Below, one piece after another: positions 45,450 through 56,400 of a stretch of DNA of 64,000 nucleotides; within the stretch, counting starts at the first letter, position 1; every line of letters begins with the position of its first letter. Below the pieces are notes generated by a model that was not told where the DNA came from, searched no databases, and saw only the letters and a program-made list of their open reading frames with translations. This stretch comes from Aplidium turbinatum (Eukaryota; Chordata; Ascidiacea; Aplousobranchia; Polyclinidae), in contig OU964918.1 in assembly GCA_918807975.1 (NCBI GenBank), forward strand, positions 3,782,001 to 3,846,000, given 5' to 3'. A program made the translations under genes and the position numbers.

Positions 45450-46067
45450 AATGATAAAGGTGTAACAGAGGATACTAGACAAGAAGTTGCACTTTTCGAT
45501 GACAGCATTGTCAGCACCGATATTATCTGGAATAGCCTTCCACTCCGACTGAAGTTGCTGAAGGATTATTTTTTCTGGCGATAATGATGTGTGTAACAAG
45601 CTTATTGCATGTTGACAGTAGCATTAACAGGGGGTCCAGAAAATACTTTTGGACGCCCGAGATGATTTTAGGGGCCTGTCACCTGCCTAATGGCCAGAGA
45701 ACTTGAAGAAACCACCGCGATTTGTTTGGATACAGTGCATTTTTTTCTTAGAAGTGTCCTGATTTGGGGCTCAAGGATCTCATTGGTACCGGGCCTAAAT
45801 TATCTTCTTAACGGCCCTGCAGTTGATGTTACTTTTTGTTTTATTTCTAGGGCATGCGATGCGTCGTTCTGTCGCAGGCTATTACCTATATTTGTGAATG
45901 CAGTTATATCACAAATATTATGCAATACTACCTATATAATGCAATATTTCACAATTTGTTGTTTGTAAGCTAACTGGGGCTATTAGAAACAAAGCTACAA
46001 CATTTCAAGAACCGTTAGACCAAGCAAAATTTGTTTCCTCTCCCCTACTATATTATCAATCAAGCAA
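45450..46067. other. Intron, repeat-like debris
   Basis: GGGGGTCCAGAAAATACTTT, GGGGCTCAAGGATCTCATTG and GGGCCTAAATTATCTTCTTA suggest an old element, but no ends were found. The open + frame at 45690-45968 shows no known domain. Confidence 0.35.
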
Positions 46068-46262
46068 CATCAATCATTTTATTTTTCGTCATTAACGCGT
46101 CCGGGACGAAAAAGATACTAACTACAAAAATCGATATAGACCTACCAGCACGTTAATGAACGGGAAAAGGTGGCAAAACCTTGAAAGTTTTAAAACGTGC
46201 CTGAATGAAAAATCATGTAGTAGGCTATATATCAGTAGTTAACACGGCCACAAAACCCAAAA
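46068..46262 (-). mobile_element. SINE family A, copy 2
   Basis: Inverted relative to 8222-8420 and almost identical to it, from the AATCATTTTATTTTTCGTC tail to the GGCCACAAAACCC head. The head has lost a GAGCT segment (TTAACACGGCCAC against GTGGCCGAGCTAAC). Confidence 0.8.
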
Positions 46263-46870
46263 AACAAATAGCAAAAAATAAAACAAAAACAGAGAGAAGC
46301 ACACATGTAGTAATGTATTATGTACAACAAACGCAAACAAGTCCAAGCTATTTCGTTTTATCAAGTTATCAGTTCGAAACTATAGTGCAAATCATGAAAA
46401 AGGTCTGAAAAATATGAAGTGCGTCGTTGTAGACTGTGATTTGTTGTTTTTGGAGACCCCTGATGTCACAGTAAATAAAAACAACTGCACTGAATTGAAG
46501 TTAAAACAACAGCCTTCCAAGCCATCTGTGATTACCAGCTAGCGCAATACGAAGATACAATTAAAACACGTTATAAAACGTAATTACTTTGTATACGAGC
46601 CTTACTCTGTATACGAGCAAACAGAAAATAAAGAAAAGCAGAGTGCAAAAGAGATTATAATGATCACCAAGATCTGTTTCCGCGGAAAGCTGATAGATCG
46701 ATTCGCTCTGGGACGGTTCTCAGTGTGTTACGAAAACAATGAATTAGCTAAAATGATTACAAAGTCTGCCAATCCTTTGTAAAAACATGAAAAGAATGCA
46801 ATAGTCAAATACAGAAAAAGAAATGAGCTCCACTTTTGAATGAAAAGTAAGAGCGGTAAGAGGTATCAAG

Positions 46871-48538
46871 CAAGGTTGCCATCTGGTATATTTATATACC
46901 AAATTTCACAAATCTGGTATATTTTTTTTATGTTTGGTAGTTGAAATTTTCGTTTGGTATATTGGTATATATTTGGTATATTTTGTAGCATTTGGTAGGT
47001 GATTTTATGAGTTTGGTATATTTTATAATATTGTGAAATATTGACGTTGAATATTGTGTTAAAACAAAATAAATTGACTTGACTTGACTTGACTTGTGTC
47101 AATTGACTAGTATTTTTTTCAATGTACAAATTTGGAGTGTGTTAACCAATAAAAACTTGTTTCTTCTTTAAAAAAGTTAAATTGAAACACTAAAATAGAT
47201 GTACCATTTGAGATTTAGCCCAATGACCATAAAAACCTAAAGGTTTTCTAAAGCATGAGTGTCATTGGAGTTGCTTAACTGTAATGTTTTACAACGTATT
47301 GTTATTTCAAGGTGTTAAAGAATGTTAAAGCTTCTCAGTGAGCAACATTGCAAGTGTTGTTGACTTATGATTTTTACTGTGCTGTTGATGGAATGTAAAT
47401 TTTGGTTTCAAAATGTTGAACAGTGTTGTTAATGTGTGACTAAAACTTTTTTTATGCTTACTAATACCCTTATTGTGTTATATTGTATGTAATTATTGAA
47501 TCATAGTTACTTAATTCTTTATTACCCTGACGTTGATACTTTGGCAAAGTGAAAAATTTGCTAAATTTTTGGAGCACGTCTATTAGGCGCAGACAGTGGC
47601 GTAGCCAAAGGGGGGTTACAACCCCCCCTTTGGCACGCGTGTGACGCCATGATATTGAAAGTGATGCTTTCAATCTCTATGTCTCTAAAACAAAGTTTGC
47701 CTAATTTTAAACGAAACTGCATTAAAAAGAGCAAGTTTTGCCAACACCAAACATTTAAATATCTCAGCCAGGAATTAGCAACAAGAAAACATAGAGACTT
47801 TGCTTTATTACCAAAAAATGCCGAAGAAAACATGATCTTATACTTTTGCTATGCCACCGGACAGCACCATTTTACAGGAATATTTATACCCACATTTTTG
47901 TTGCAAATGCTCTCAGAATGCACCAAATTCAAAGTAATTTTTCAAAATTTTCAGGGGGAGGTCCATACCCCCTGTCGCTGGGTCGCCCGCCGGCCGTCAA
48001 ACCCCCCCTTTCAAAATTCCTGGCTACGCCACTGGGCGCAGACAATTAGGTGCCTGCCAGATAGGTGCGCACACTGTGACGTCGGGACATTTAGGTGTGG
48101 CACGCGGTCATTTTAGTGCTATTCGGAATAAAGTCTATTTTGTTGGGTTCTTGATGGTTGCATGGTGGGTTTTATGCATTAGCCAAGTGGGCGTAGTCTC
48201 GTCTGCATCACAGGAACTAACGCTCCAGCAACGTTTATCTTTTTTGTTTTCTGAAACTTGACTAAATATCATGCGAAATCGCTGTGGTGATCAATTCATG
48301 TTTGGGTCATATATCATATATATATTAAAATTAGCCCAAACTAAAACGTTCTTTGCCCAAGTTAAAAGTTAAACATTGTTCAGCTAGTTGAGGTGTGCAA
48401 AACGTAATTTTTGTGTAAACTTTTGTTTTTCAGATCTTTTTGGTATAAACTTGATATAATTTTTTAAGTTTGGTATATATTTGGTATATTTTTTTTTACT
48501 ATTTGGTATATATTGCTCTGCAGAATCTGGCAACCCTG
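46871..48538. mobile_element. hAT element hosting a nested hAT MITE
   Basis: Termini CAAGGTTGCCATCTGG and CTGGCAACCCTG with TTTGGTATATTT-type repeats inside both ends (at least five on the left, four on the right). Flanks GTATCAAG (46863-46870) and TTATCAAG (48539-48546) match at 7 of 8 bases. A GACTTGACTTGACTTG microsatellite is at 47077-47095. No transposase frame. It carries family C copy 2 at 47594-48034. Confidence 0.85.
47594..48034. mobile_element. hAT MITE, family C, copy 2 (nested)
   Basis: Termini CAGTGGCGTAGCCA and TGGCTACGCCACTG. Flanks GGCGCAGA at 47586-47593 and 48035-48042, a perfect 8-bp duplication. Interior aligns with 34207-34628. Nested in the hAT element 46871-48538, so it is younger. 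Confidence 0.95.
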
Positions 48539-48546
48539 TTATCAAG

Positions 48547-50755
48547 TTAGTTGTGGCGCTGTTGGCATGTCGTTCTCAGGTATTCTGAAAATACTCAGTA
48601 CAAAACCAATTCTTTGAAGCGATGTTTATCAAAATGTTGATGGTTCAAATCAAAATTTTCATGTCGCAGATAGAAACATTTAACTTGTAGTATTTCTCGC
48701 AGCACATAAAGCTAGACTAAAAAAAATCTGTTTCAGTCTGATTGTAGGCCTATCTTATGCAGTGTGCGTGAAGAATTGTATGTCATGACCTTCTTCTTTT
48801 TGCCATTAGTAAACCTATTATATTCTGAAAAATAAATGAAAAATTGTTCGCAACATCATTCTTCATGTCATGCATGTCCCATGGGGAAATCGTTATAATA
48901 ACTGTATATTATTTTCTTTGTAAAAACTTTCTTCCCCAGTCTAAGGGTCGGAGGTTTGCTTCTTTTCATATTTGTTGCTTGGATTAAATGTCAAGATAAA
49001 TGTTTAACAGCTGAGATGTTGTTCTGTCATAAAAATCACGGGCTCTGGGGCAAAACAGGTTATTGACAATATTTTTTAAGATTTGAGCTGATGTGTTTCA
49101 GCTGAACATGGTTTTCCATAGGGATGGTGAGCAATAGGCTTTGGCAATCAATATTTGTTTTGGTCTTGATTGTGTAATTTCAAAGTTAGTCATTCGATAT
49201 TTACATAAATGCACAATCCTTATATTTGTTTCACTAGCAAAGTTCGTTTCGAACACTCCTCATTTCTAAAACTATTAAGCTGCCCAGTTTCTACAATTGC
49301 TCACAAACGTACAGTAAATTTGAGTACTGCTTGAAACAAACTTATTTTAAAATTGTAAGACATTGCAGTGAAAAAAAATATTTTTTTTTTCATAGCATAA
49401 AATTTGTTTTGAACATTTCTCATAAATTTGTTATAGTTGAACTCGTTTGTTTGTTCCGACAATACTTTGGAAATAGTGTAGCAAACCCAAATTTCTCGAA
49501 ATCAAAGAGCAATGATTCAGCTGCGGAATACGTCTTTGAGCATTTCGCAACACGAATAGCTTTCTAGTTAGCGGCACTAAGCGGATGAAATAATTTACAG
49601 GCAACAACACAATAAAAAGTGGCAAATTCATACTTTTGACCCTGGTGACCAGTCCTCTCTTTGTGATTAAAAATATCTGCAACAGAGAAGTACTGCCAGG
49701 AAGGAATTTCCAACAAGTTTTCTCACTCAGACAATAAGATTTTCAATGAAATTATTGCTTGTGTTTGTTTTTGCCAACATTTTGATTGGATATGATTACA
49801 TTGCATGCCCATTAATTTTTCATTTTGATTTCTTTTAGAAAGTTCTTTCTCATTGAATCGTATTTCCAAAACGGTAATTTCGATAAACACGCTTGTTTTT
49901 TTAAATATTAGTTCAATCTCAACTGCAAAGCAGTAAGCAAGAACTAGTATTTTGTTTAAGCAATGCAAAAAGCATTCGGTGCGGTACATGCCATTATTCA
50001 TAGTGTTTTACCATTATGGGGTGACGTTCTGATTAGGACGTCGAAATGAAAAATAAGTTGATATTGTTTGTACATCGTTTTCAACTTTCTGGAAAAAATT
50101 CCTTCTTTTGAAACCCATGCCCCAGCCCGAAAAACTGGTCTTTTTTACATTGATTCAACATCTGCAGACATTGAATCAATGTAAATAGAACTAGTTTTTC
50201 TGGTTGGGTAGGCATACTTTTGTTATTTGTATTAGCTTGAATTATTAGTGGAACTCATCAGCACCGTTAAACATAGAAAGTACGTCGCTCAATGAATGAA
50301 TAGTCTATAAGGTCTTTCATAATCAAACTTTGTTTCAACATTAATTTTTAATTTGTTTTTTCCCTTTATTCTTTGGTATTAGCCTAATGTTTAGTGATAT
50401 TTCAATTCAAACTGCAGATTATGGAATAAAGCTTCTTTTCATTCAAAGCAATTCATTTCGAAGATGCTTTAAGCTTATAAGCTATAGCCGACACCAGCAA
50501 TCTAAGCATTTTTAACAACACACATGTTATGCCACAGACGCTACAAGTAAATAATCTTTAACCCACAGTACCATGTCTGTATTTATCTTTGGGTTAATGA
50601 GCTGCTTTAGCTTATTGCAGAAACAATGCACTGAATTAGGCTAACAAAGGCAATTGAAAAAGCTTTTGCAACTTTTTCAAATTAAACAGTGTAGAAATCT
50701 TCTCTTCCTACCACACCGCAAAGCTACTGATGCTATATGCTAATTATCTCTATTT
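48547..50755. other. Intron, no gene seen
   Basis: AT-rich sequence. The only structure recognised is the small hairpin at 50122-50212. Confidence 0.5.
50122..50212. repeat. Small hairpin element
   Basis: About 90 bp: CCCAGCCCGAAAAACT on the left pairs with AGTTTTTCTGGTTGGG on the right, and inside TACATTGATTCAA pairs with TTGAATCAATGTA around a 10-base loop. No coding content. Confidence 0.7.
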
Positions 50756-50759
50756 TGAG

Positions 50760-51020
50760 ATGTAAACAAATTTTAGATGGGTGGAACAATCCACCCTTTC
50801 CTTCATTCCACCCTTGCCGCGAGAAATAACCACCCTCAATAATTTCCAACTCAAGCTTTCCACCCTCCTTGTTAACAACGTGTGTATTTCCACAGTTTAG
50901 GATGGATTAAATTCTAGATGGTGGAAATATCCACCATTCTTTTCCGTTTCCACCCTTGTCGCGGGAGATTTCCACCCATGGAAATTTCCACCCCAAGGTT
51001 TCCACCCTTTTGATTAACAG
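50760..51020. repeat. TTTCCACCC-iterated element, copy 2
   Basis: Inverted relative of 31060-31440: about 260 bp of TTTCCACCC / GGGTGGAAA words including GGTGGAAATATCCACC. Shared landmarks are ATTTCCACAGTTTAGGATGG and TTTCCAACTCAAGC in inverse order. Confidence 0.75.
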
Positions 51021-52747
51021 TGTTTGGGGTCTTTGAACATCGAATCGACGCAAAAAAGATCATTAATAAGTCACATGTTTTGTTATTGCACGGTAAGATT
51101 GTGGTTAAGTCGAAAACATAAAGTCCAAACTTGTTTTTAATATTTACTTGACAATTTTGAATGCGGTGATTGAGTAAAAGCAGAAATTCAGTGTTAAAAA
51201 AATAAACAAAAAAGCGCACAAAATAAACAAAAAAGCACATAGGCGCACATCAGTGAAATGAAAAATCGTAACTTTTTTTCCTCGTGTAACATCGCCAGGA
51301 GAAATGTTTCTTGATTAAAAAGGTTTGTCATCTATGCGCCTGAAAACTTTGTCATCTATGCGCATGAAAACTTTTGTTTTTTGCGTGCGTTTGCTGGAAA
51401 CAAATGAAACGGACAAACCATCACAAAACTCTGAAATCGACGGAAAAACTAAAAGCACGTGACCTGGTGCCATGACGACCATATACATCACTGTTCAATT
51501 TTTCGACCTGCAGTACAGGTGGACCTAATAGATCCCAAAATTAATACAGCGCACTGGTTACAGCAGTTGAGAGATGTTGCTTGATTTTCTGCCTCATAAC
51601 TAAGAACAAGATGACGACCAAAATTCATTGATTCACAATTTTTTAACTTTTTGTGAGTTAATGGTGAGAACAATAGCAATCGGGTGTAGTGGGATCAGGA
51701 ATTTCTAGAAGTACGGGATGGGAAACTACCTTCTCAGAGTAGGGTGCGATAAATAATAAAGTTACTAGTCTTTTATTTCAGCAGAAATCTTATTTTTGAC
51801 CTACTCAAAGTAAATTAATGCTTGTTTGTTAAATAATTTCATTAAATTTGCAAACACAAAAAATTACAAATTTAATTTAACAACTTATTATAGGAGCAGT
51901 GTTGAAAATTTTAAGATGTTCAAAGCAATTACGCTACAATCTGAAAAATGAATTTATCAAATAAGTTGCTGTTGTGCAACAGCATCAGCTTATCTAAGGA
52001 TAGCATTACTGGATGAGTCAAACAATACGTATGTAAAGTTCATTAGATTTGTTATTTCTTTTTGAGTTGTTATCTCTGCAAGTATAATTGGTTTATATTT
52101 ATTAACACCGATATTTTGATTAGTTATTTTTTTGGTTTCCTGGCTTACACTTGATTGTTGAGTTGACAATAAATGATTTTAGAAATTCAGATAATTCCAA
52201 CAGATCCTACAAATTTTAGTCGAAGCTTGACTAGAAATAATTGACTGATTTTTCAGCTAGTTAATTAAAAATAGCCTTTTTGCTTGAAAATGTGCAGAAA
52301 ATTTGGCAACACTTTTGCACAACACAACCTACTCTGAGAACCAAGAAGGCGTAAGTTTTGCTTCCCGATATGTTCATGATGTCCCTGAGTTTGATGGTTG
52401 GCGTTTTCAAGATAAACTACAACTAAACCATTGCCATGTTTGCCAATATAGCCTCAATACAAATACAGCCTCAATACAAATACAGCCTCAACCCATAACT
52501 TCGCCTTCATCTTCACCTCTAGCTTCAGATAATTTCAATTGACAACTCGATGCGTGTGAGCGAAGAGCCCGTTTCGATTTAAAGGGTCACGTGATAAAGT
52601 TTTGAGAGAATTTTGTACTTTTCCTCCGACATCTTTTCTTTGGAAACTAATTGTTGCATTTTATACCTAACTATGTCTAGCTATACCTATTGTTTATACT
52701 TTCGATATGTTTTTGTAAGCCTGCACCTTTATTTTTATATTCATCAG
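51021..52747. other. Intron, no gene seen
   Basis: AT-rich sequence ending in a T-rich tract and acceptor TTCATCAG at 52740-52747. A 17-bp unit (CCTCAATACAAATACAG) is repeated about 2.5 times at 52451-52492. Confidence 0.5.
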
Positions 52748-52881
52748 ATATTACGGTGATTCAAACGAACCGGCATTCATCTACTCGTTTGGGATCTTAA
52801 TGATGAATTTTGTAGCATTCTTCTACATGTTCATTGTTTATATGCTACTTTACCATTCTGCAAGTTACCAAAAGAGACAAG
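52748..52881 (+). CDS. GPCR exon: TM5
   Basis: Acceptor TTCATCAG, donor CAAG|GTAATG. The first base completes an Arg codon begun in the previous exon. Reads YYGDSNEPAFIYSFGILMM then NFVAFFYMFIVYMLLYHSAS and YQKRQ: the end of the second extracellular loop, TM5 (a run of about 26 hydrophobic residues with the tyrosine of MFIVYML in the position where class A receptors often carry Y5.58), and the start of the basic third intracellular loop. No prolines break the helix. It leaves one base over, which the next exon completes to Ala. Confidence 0.9.
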
Positions 52882-52885
52882 GTAA

Positions 52886-53140
52886 TGTGCTCGCCCTGGT
52901 AAATAATAATGAAGGAATTGCTTATTTATTGTCGCCCCGAAATTGCTGTTGTTATTCACGACTGTCTCTTCTTCCATTGGATCATATTTAAGATGTAAAA
53001 CAACATTAACGAGATAACGACTTGTTCGTCCAGCTTCTCTTAAGAAGGTGTACAATTGGTACCGATTTTAAAGTTGTTGGTATGATTTGACTTGGAATCG
53101 AACCCTGGCCCACTAATAATATTATTGACCAGAATTTAGT
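52886..53140 (-). mobile_element. tRNA-derived SINE family D, copy 1, in the last intron
   Basis: On the - strand GGTTCGATTCC-like box B (seen on + as GGAATCGAACCCTGGCCCAC) with GGTACCGATTTTAAAGTTGT and TTATTTATTGTCGCCCCG. The same landmarks occur at 57050-57300. It fills most of the 405-bp intron between GPCR exons, with no effect on the splice sites seen. Confidence 0.65.
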
Positions 53141-53286
53141 TATTTAACATTATTTTAATTCCACGAACAATCTACCAAAGACTGCTTTGTAAGTTGCTGT
53201 TTTGCTTGGCTTTGCTTACTTGTTGTTTAATTTACATTCATAAACAAAGTCATATACTCAACCTCCACTTGTTATTATTATTATAG

Positions 53287-53594
53287 CTGCAGCTAGACAA
53301 GGCAATGTCAACACCGTCAGTCAAGCACAAGCCAAAAGAAGCAAAGACTTATCGGGAACAATCATGCGCATTATGATCACCGACTTCTTGTGTTGGATTC
53401 CTATTTGCATTATGTCCTTCCTGTCGTTTGGTGGAATTGAAATACCAGGCATTCTTTACCCGATAACTGCCATCTTTCTCATCCCGATCAACAGCGCAGT
53501 GAACCCGTGGATATACTCTTCATTTCTAGGAAAAAAGATAAAGGAGATTCCGTCAGTGATTCGCATCCAAATGCAGCAAAGGCAAAGTTCATGA
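53287..53594 (+). CDS. GPCR exon: TM6, TM7 and C-terminus
   Basis: Acceptor ATTATTATAG; ends at TGA 53592-53594. Reads AARQGNVNTVSQAQAKRSKD (third intracellular loop), TM6 as RIMITDFLCWIPICIMSFLS with the CWxP toggle motif, a short loop with EIPG, and TM7 as AIFLIPINSAVNPWIYSSFL with NPxxY written NPWIY. It then has a basic short tail, KKIKEIPSVIRIQMQQRQSS. TM6 to TM7 is very close in pattern to relaxin receptors (TD.LCWIP and ILPINSALNP). The short tail has a few serines but no palmitoylation cysteine. An overlapping frame from 53507 is a shadow. Confidence 0.95.
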
Positions 53595-54250
53595 GCAACA
53601 AATCACATGAACATGTTGATCACCTCCAGTCAAAATTTAAAGTGTTCTTCATGAATATTGACAAAACAAACGTGATTAACAACGTTTTCTGACGCTATGC
53701 TGATGTTTTGCATGCAGATGCAAACATATTTTCGAGATTACTTGTGATTGTTAAAAATTCTAGTTTGTCCAACAGTGTTTTTCAGCAAAGGAAAGGAAAC
53801 TGGGCTCTTCTCAACCTCATGCAAGGAAAATGGAATGAAACGATCAAGATCAAAGTGTCAAACGAAGCCATTAAAAACTCGATTATTTATCAATTCACCT
53901 ACGTCACAATGTCTATTATGACGTACGTGGTTTTGGTGTTGTTATGGTGGAATGACACTTTGATCCAGAGTTGCCATATTGGCGTTTTTATCTAAATAGA
54001 AAGAGATATGTGACAACTGCGTCAAACTGATTCTAATCTAATTTAAATTCTACTCTAATTTTTAAAACTTGGGTAGCTCTAATTCTAATTTTAGTCTAAT
54101 TTTTAAAACTTAGCATAGCTCTAACTATAATTCCAACTTAATTTTGATAAGCTAAAAAATATCTAGTTGTCCAAGTCTGTTCTGGAGGTGTTATTGTTAC
54201 AGATAATTTTCGATTTGAATTAAGTTCACCTGTGCTTTTGTATTTACATT
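53595..54250 (+). other. Likely 3' UTR and flank of the GPCR gene
   Basis: No AATAAA directly follows the stop; the nearest ATTAAA is at about 53870. The 95-codon + frame at 53708-53995 has no recognisable domain and is not accepted as coding. Repeated TCTAATTTTTAAAACTT units at 54050-54120. Confidence 0.45.
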
Positions 54251-54251
54251 T

Positions 54252-54705
54252 TGTATCATGGCCAGTGTTTGAACATTTTGATCTTCAAGCATTTCTTCAA
54301 GTGTCTCGCCAGGACACTGCCACGTGGTTTAGACTTGTATTATTGTATCATGGCCAGTGTTTGAACACTTTGATCTTCAAGTATTTCTTCAAGTGTCTCG
54401 CCAGGACACTGCCACGTGGTTTAGACTTGTATTATTGTATCATGGCCAGTGTTTGAACACTTTCATCTTCAAGCATTTCTTCAAGTGTCTCGCCAGGACA
54501 CTGCCACGTGGTTTAGACTTGTATTATTGTATCATGGCCAGTGTTTGAACACTTTGATCTTCAAGCATTTCTTCAAGTGTCTCGCCAGGACACTGCCACG
54601 TGGTTTAGACTTGTATTATTGTATCATGGCCAGTGTTTGAACACTTTGATCTTCAAGCATTTCTTCAAGTGTCTCGCCAGGACACTGCCTCGTGCTTTAG
54701 ACTTA
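54252..54705. repeat. 92-bp tandem repeat, about five copies
   Basis: Unit TGTATCATGGCCAGTGTTTG, then TTCTTCAAGTGTCTCGCCAG, GACACTGCCACGTGGTTTAG. Copies start at about 54252, 54346, 54438, 54530 and 54622 and differ at only a few bases. Successive open frames of 63 codons are artefacts of the repeat. Contains CACGTG (E-box-like) once per unit. Confidence 0.95.
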
Positions 54706-54898
54706 CGTTGATTCAAGGCCTTGTTAGACCCACCGAATGACTTCATTGAAAAGCACAGCAGCCAGACTATGTGTGGTCAAACAAGATTGCAAGGATCAAT
54801 TTACCTCTTAAATACTGTGTTTGAATGCTTTGCCCTAAACACCAGATATCAACATTAGATATAAAATATAAGAACATTAGAACAGAATATTAGATATA

Positions 54899-55757
54899 CA
54901 GTAGAATTCGCCTATAACGGCTTCGTTTATAACGTCAATTCGCCTATTACGTCACATTTCGCTCGGTCCCGGCAGAATTCCTATCTTTTAGGTACATTGT
55001 AGTTCGGCTACAACAGCATCGCCTATAACGTCAATTCGCATGTAACAGCACCCTTTATTGGTCCCCAGACGTCTTTTGTTCGTTTATAACGTAACTTTAA
55101 GCCATCACCTTCACCACGAACCGTCAGTCTTTTAATCCAGTTAGCGCTGCTGCTTGCAAAATGTCTTCCCTTTATTTTGCTACGTCGTTCGCATTTCGCA
55201 ACAGGGACTTTAATTAACTGAATTAACTCTTTTCCCGCGTGAAAAATTATCACGTGTAAAAAGCAGCTCTACTGCTGATCTTTAAACAATTCAAAGCAAC
55301 AGTTGTACGTTGTAGAAGCCCTGAAGTCAATCAGACAACTAGACCGATACTTCCGAAGTCACGACGATAGCGAGCAAATCATACATTATTTAGCAAAAGC
55401 TGAACGCTATGTGGTAGAGAAATCCGTGTCAAAACCAAAACAGGTGAAGATCAATGCCTTTTTTGCTAATAAACAATGAACTTCTCTACTACTGTATGTA
55501 ACGAGCTGTATTGCGCAAATTTCCTGTACCTTTCGCTGTAGGTTTTTTTTTTTAAACAATTTCTTTGTTTACTGTATTTTCTGCGTGACTTTTGTCAGTT
55601 TGGTGGTACACAGTAAACCTGACTAGATTATACACCTCTTTCTTTAATCAAAAGACAGTTTTGGAATAGTTTGCGGTAGTTCGTCTATAACGTCAATTCG
55701 GCTATAACGTCAGTTTTTGCAATCCCCTAGAGGTGCCGTTATAGGCGAATTCTACTG
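54899..55757 (+). mobile_element. Tigger-like (pogo group) element, internally deleted
   Basis: Flanked by TA at 54897-54898 and 55758-55759. Ends CAGTAGAATTCGCCTATAAC and GTTATAGGCGAATTCTACTG are perfect inverts. The ATAACGTCAATTCG motif is repeated inside both ends (55028, 55687 and others). It retains the last part of a transposase on the + strand (55303-55479). 859 bp, so the catalytic core is gone. Confidence 0.93.
55303..55479 (+). pseudogene. Tigger/pogo transposase C-terminal tail
   Basis: Reads VVEALKSIRQLDRYFRSHDD then an acidic/basic segment and KPKQVKINAFFANKQ before the stop. This matches the tail that follows the DDE domain in Tigger and pogo transposases. QVKINAFF fits the PCNA-binding (PIP-box) consensus, a property known for pogo transposase. 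No DDE residues or DNA-binding domain remain. Confidence 0.8.
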
Positions 55758-55759
55758 TA

Positions 55760-56190
55760 ATGACATTCACAATTTATATCTTCGATCACACAACCATGTG
55801 AATTAAAACAATCAAAACATAATTATTTCCTCTTTTCAAAAGAGATAAATTCCTCATATAAAAATTTCCAACCATGTACTGTAAGATAGAGAGACACCTT
55901 GCTTTTTAATGGATCATCTTACTTTTTTCAGTTCTGTTATGCGCCTACACAATTTTGCTTTAGCCAAAAACTGTTTCAAAAAATCGAGAAATGTCATTTT
56001 AAATTTGTTTGTGACTGTAAGAAAATGTAACAATAGTAAATATACAAAATATGAAAAAAATATAGGCCTATATAAATTTTTGCCGCTGTTACAATTCATG
56101 AGTTGTTGCTGTTTTATATATTTCGTTGAGAATGTTTGTGAATTTAACTTGAGATTACTTATGATTGCTATGTGATGATTGATAAACATT
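55760..56190. other. Intergenic, no gene seen
   Basis: AT-rich. The open frames of 88-91 codons on both strands at 55909-56189 overlap each other and show no domain. Confidence 0.4.
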
Positions 56191-56290
56191 GTTTACCCTC
56201 TAATAGCTTCGCAGTGCAATCCTGTGAACCAGTGAGAACCCGGGGTGGTAAAAGGATAAACCCTCGGCCCCGGAGTCTCTAACAACAAAT
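56190..56290 (+). pseudogene. LINE 3' UTR fragment (copy 6)
   Basis: GAACCCGGGGTGGTAAAAGG then ATAAACCCTCGGCCCCGGAG matches the 3' UTR of the LINE at 44480-44530. Only the very end survives. Confidence 0.7.
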
Positions 56291-56359
56291 ATTGATAAAT
56301 TGTATACTTCGTATTCGCGTATCTGGGCTTATGCCTTGTGAAGGTGATGACTTATGATG

Positions 56360-56400
56360 CCTCACGATAGCTCAAGTGGTTAAATGCCTAACCCAAGATC
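56360..56400 (+). repeat. tRNA-like box A remnant
   Basis: GATAGCTCAAGTGGTTAAAT resembles a tRNA D-arm/box A, with no box B partner at the right distance. Taken as a SINE remnant. Confidence 0.35.

Larger units (their letters stand above)
9328..53594 (+). other. Gene span: LDLa-containing rhodopsin-family GPCR (partial 5')
   Basis: Four exons join in frame: 9328-9571, 27987-28925, 52748-52881 and 53287-53594, giving about 540 residues with the 5' end missing. Introns are about 18.4, 23.8 and 0.4 kb, in phases 2, 2 and 1, all GT-AG. The product has an extracellular N-terminus of LDLa-like cysteine modules, seven membrane segments and a short cytoplasmic tail. TM6, the third extracellular loop and TM7 (TDFLCWIPI, EIPG, LIPINSAVNPWIY) look most like leucine-rich-repeat relaxin receptors and the mollusc GRL101 receptor. 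No leucine-rich repeats are seen, but more exons could be hidden in the introns or upstream. Ligand unknown. Confidence 0.85.

Noticed and set aside
53708-53995. 95-codon + frame as an additional GPCR exon
   Set aside because: The receptor already ends with a normal C-terminus and stop at 53594; no acceptor or domain supports it.
54232-54640. Chain of 63-74 codon + frames
   Set aside because: Produced by the 92-bp tandem repeat; each frame repeats the same residues.
55023-55253. 76-codon - strand frame
   Set aside because: It lies in the Tigger-like element, whose recognisable transposase tail is on the + strand.
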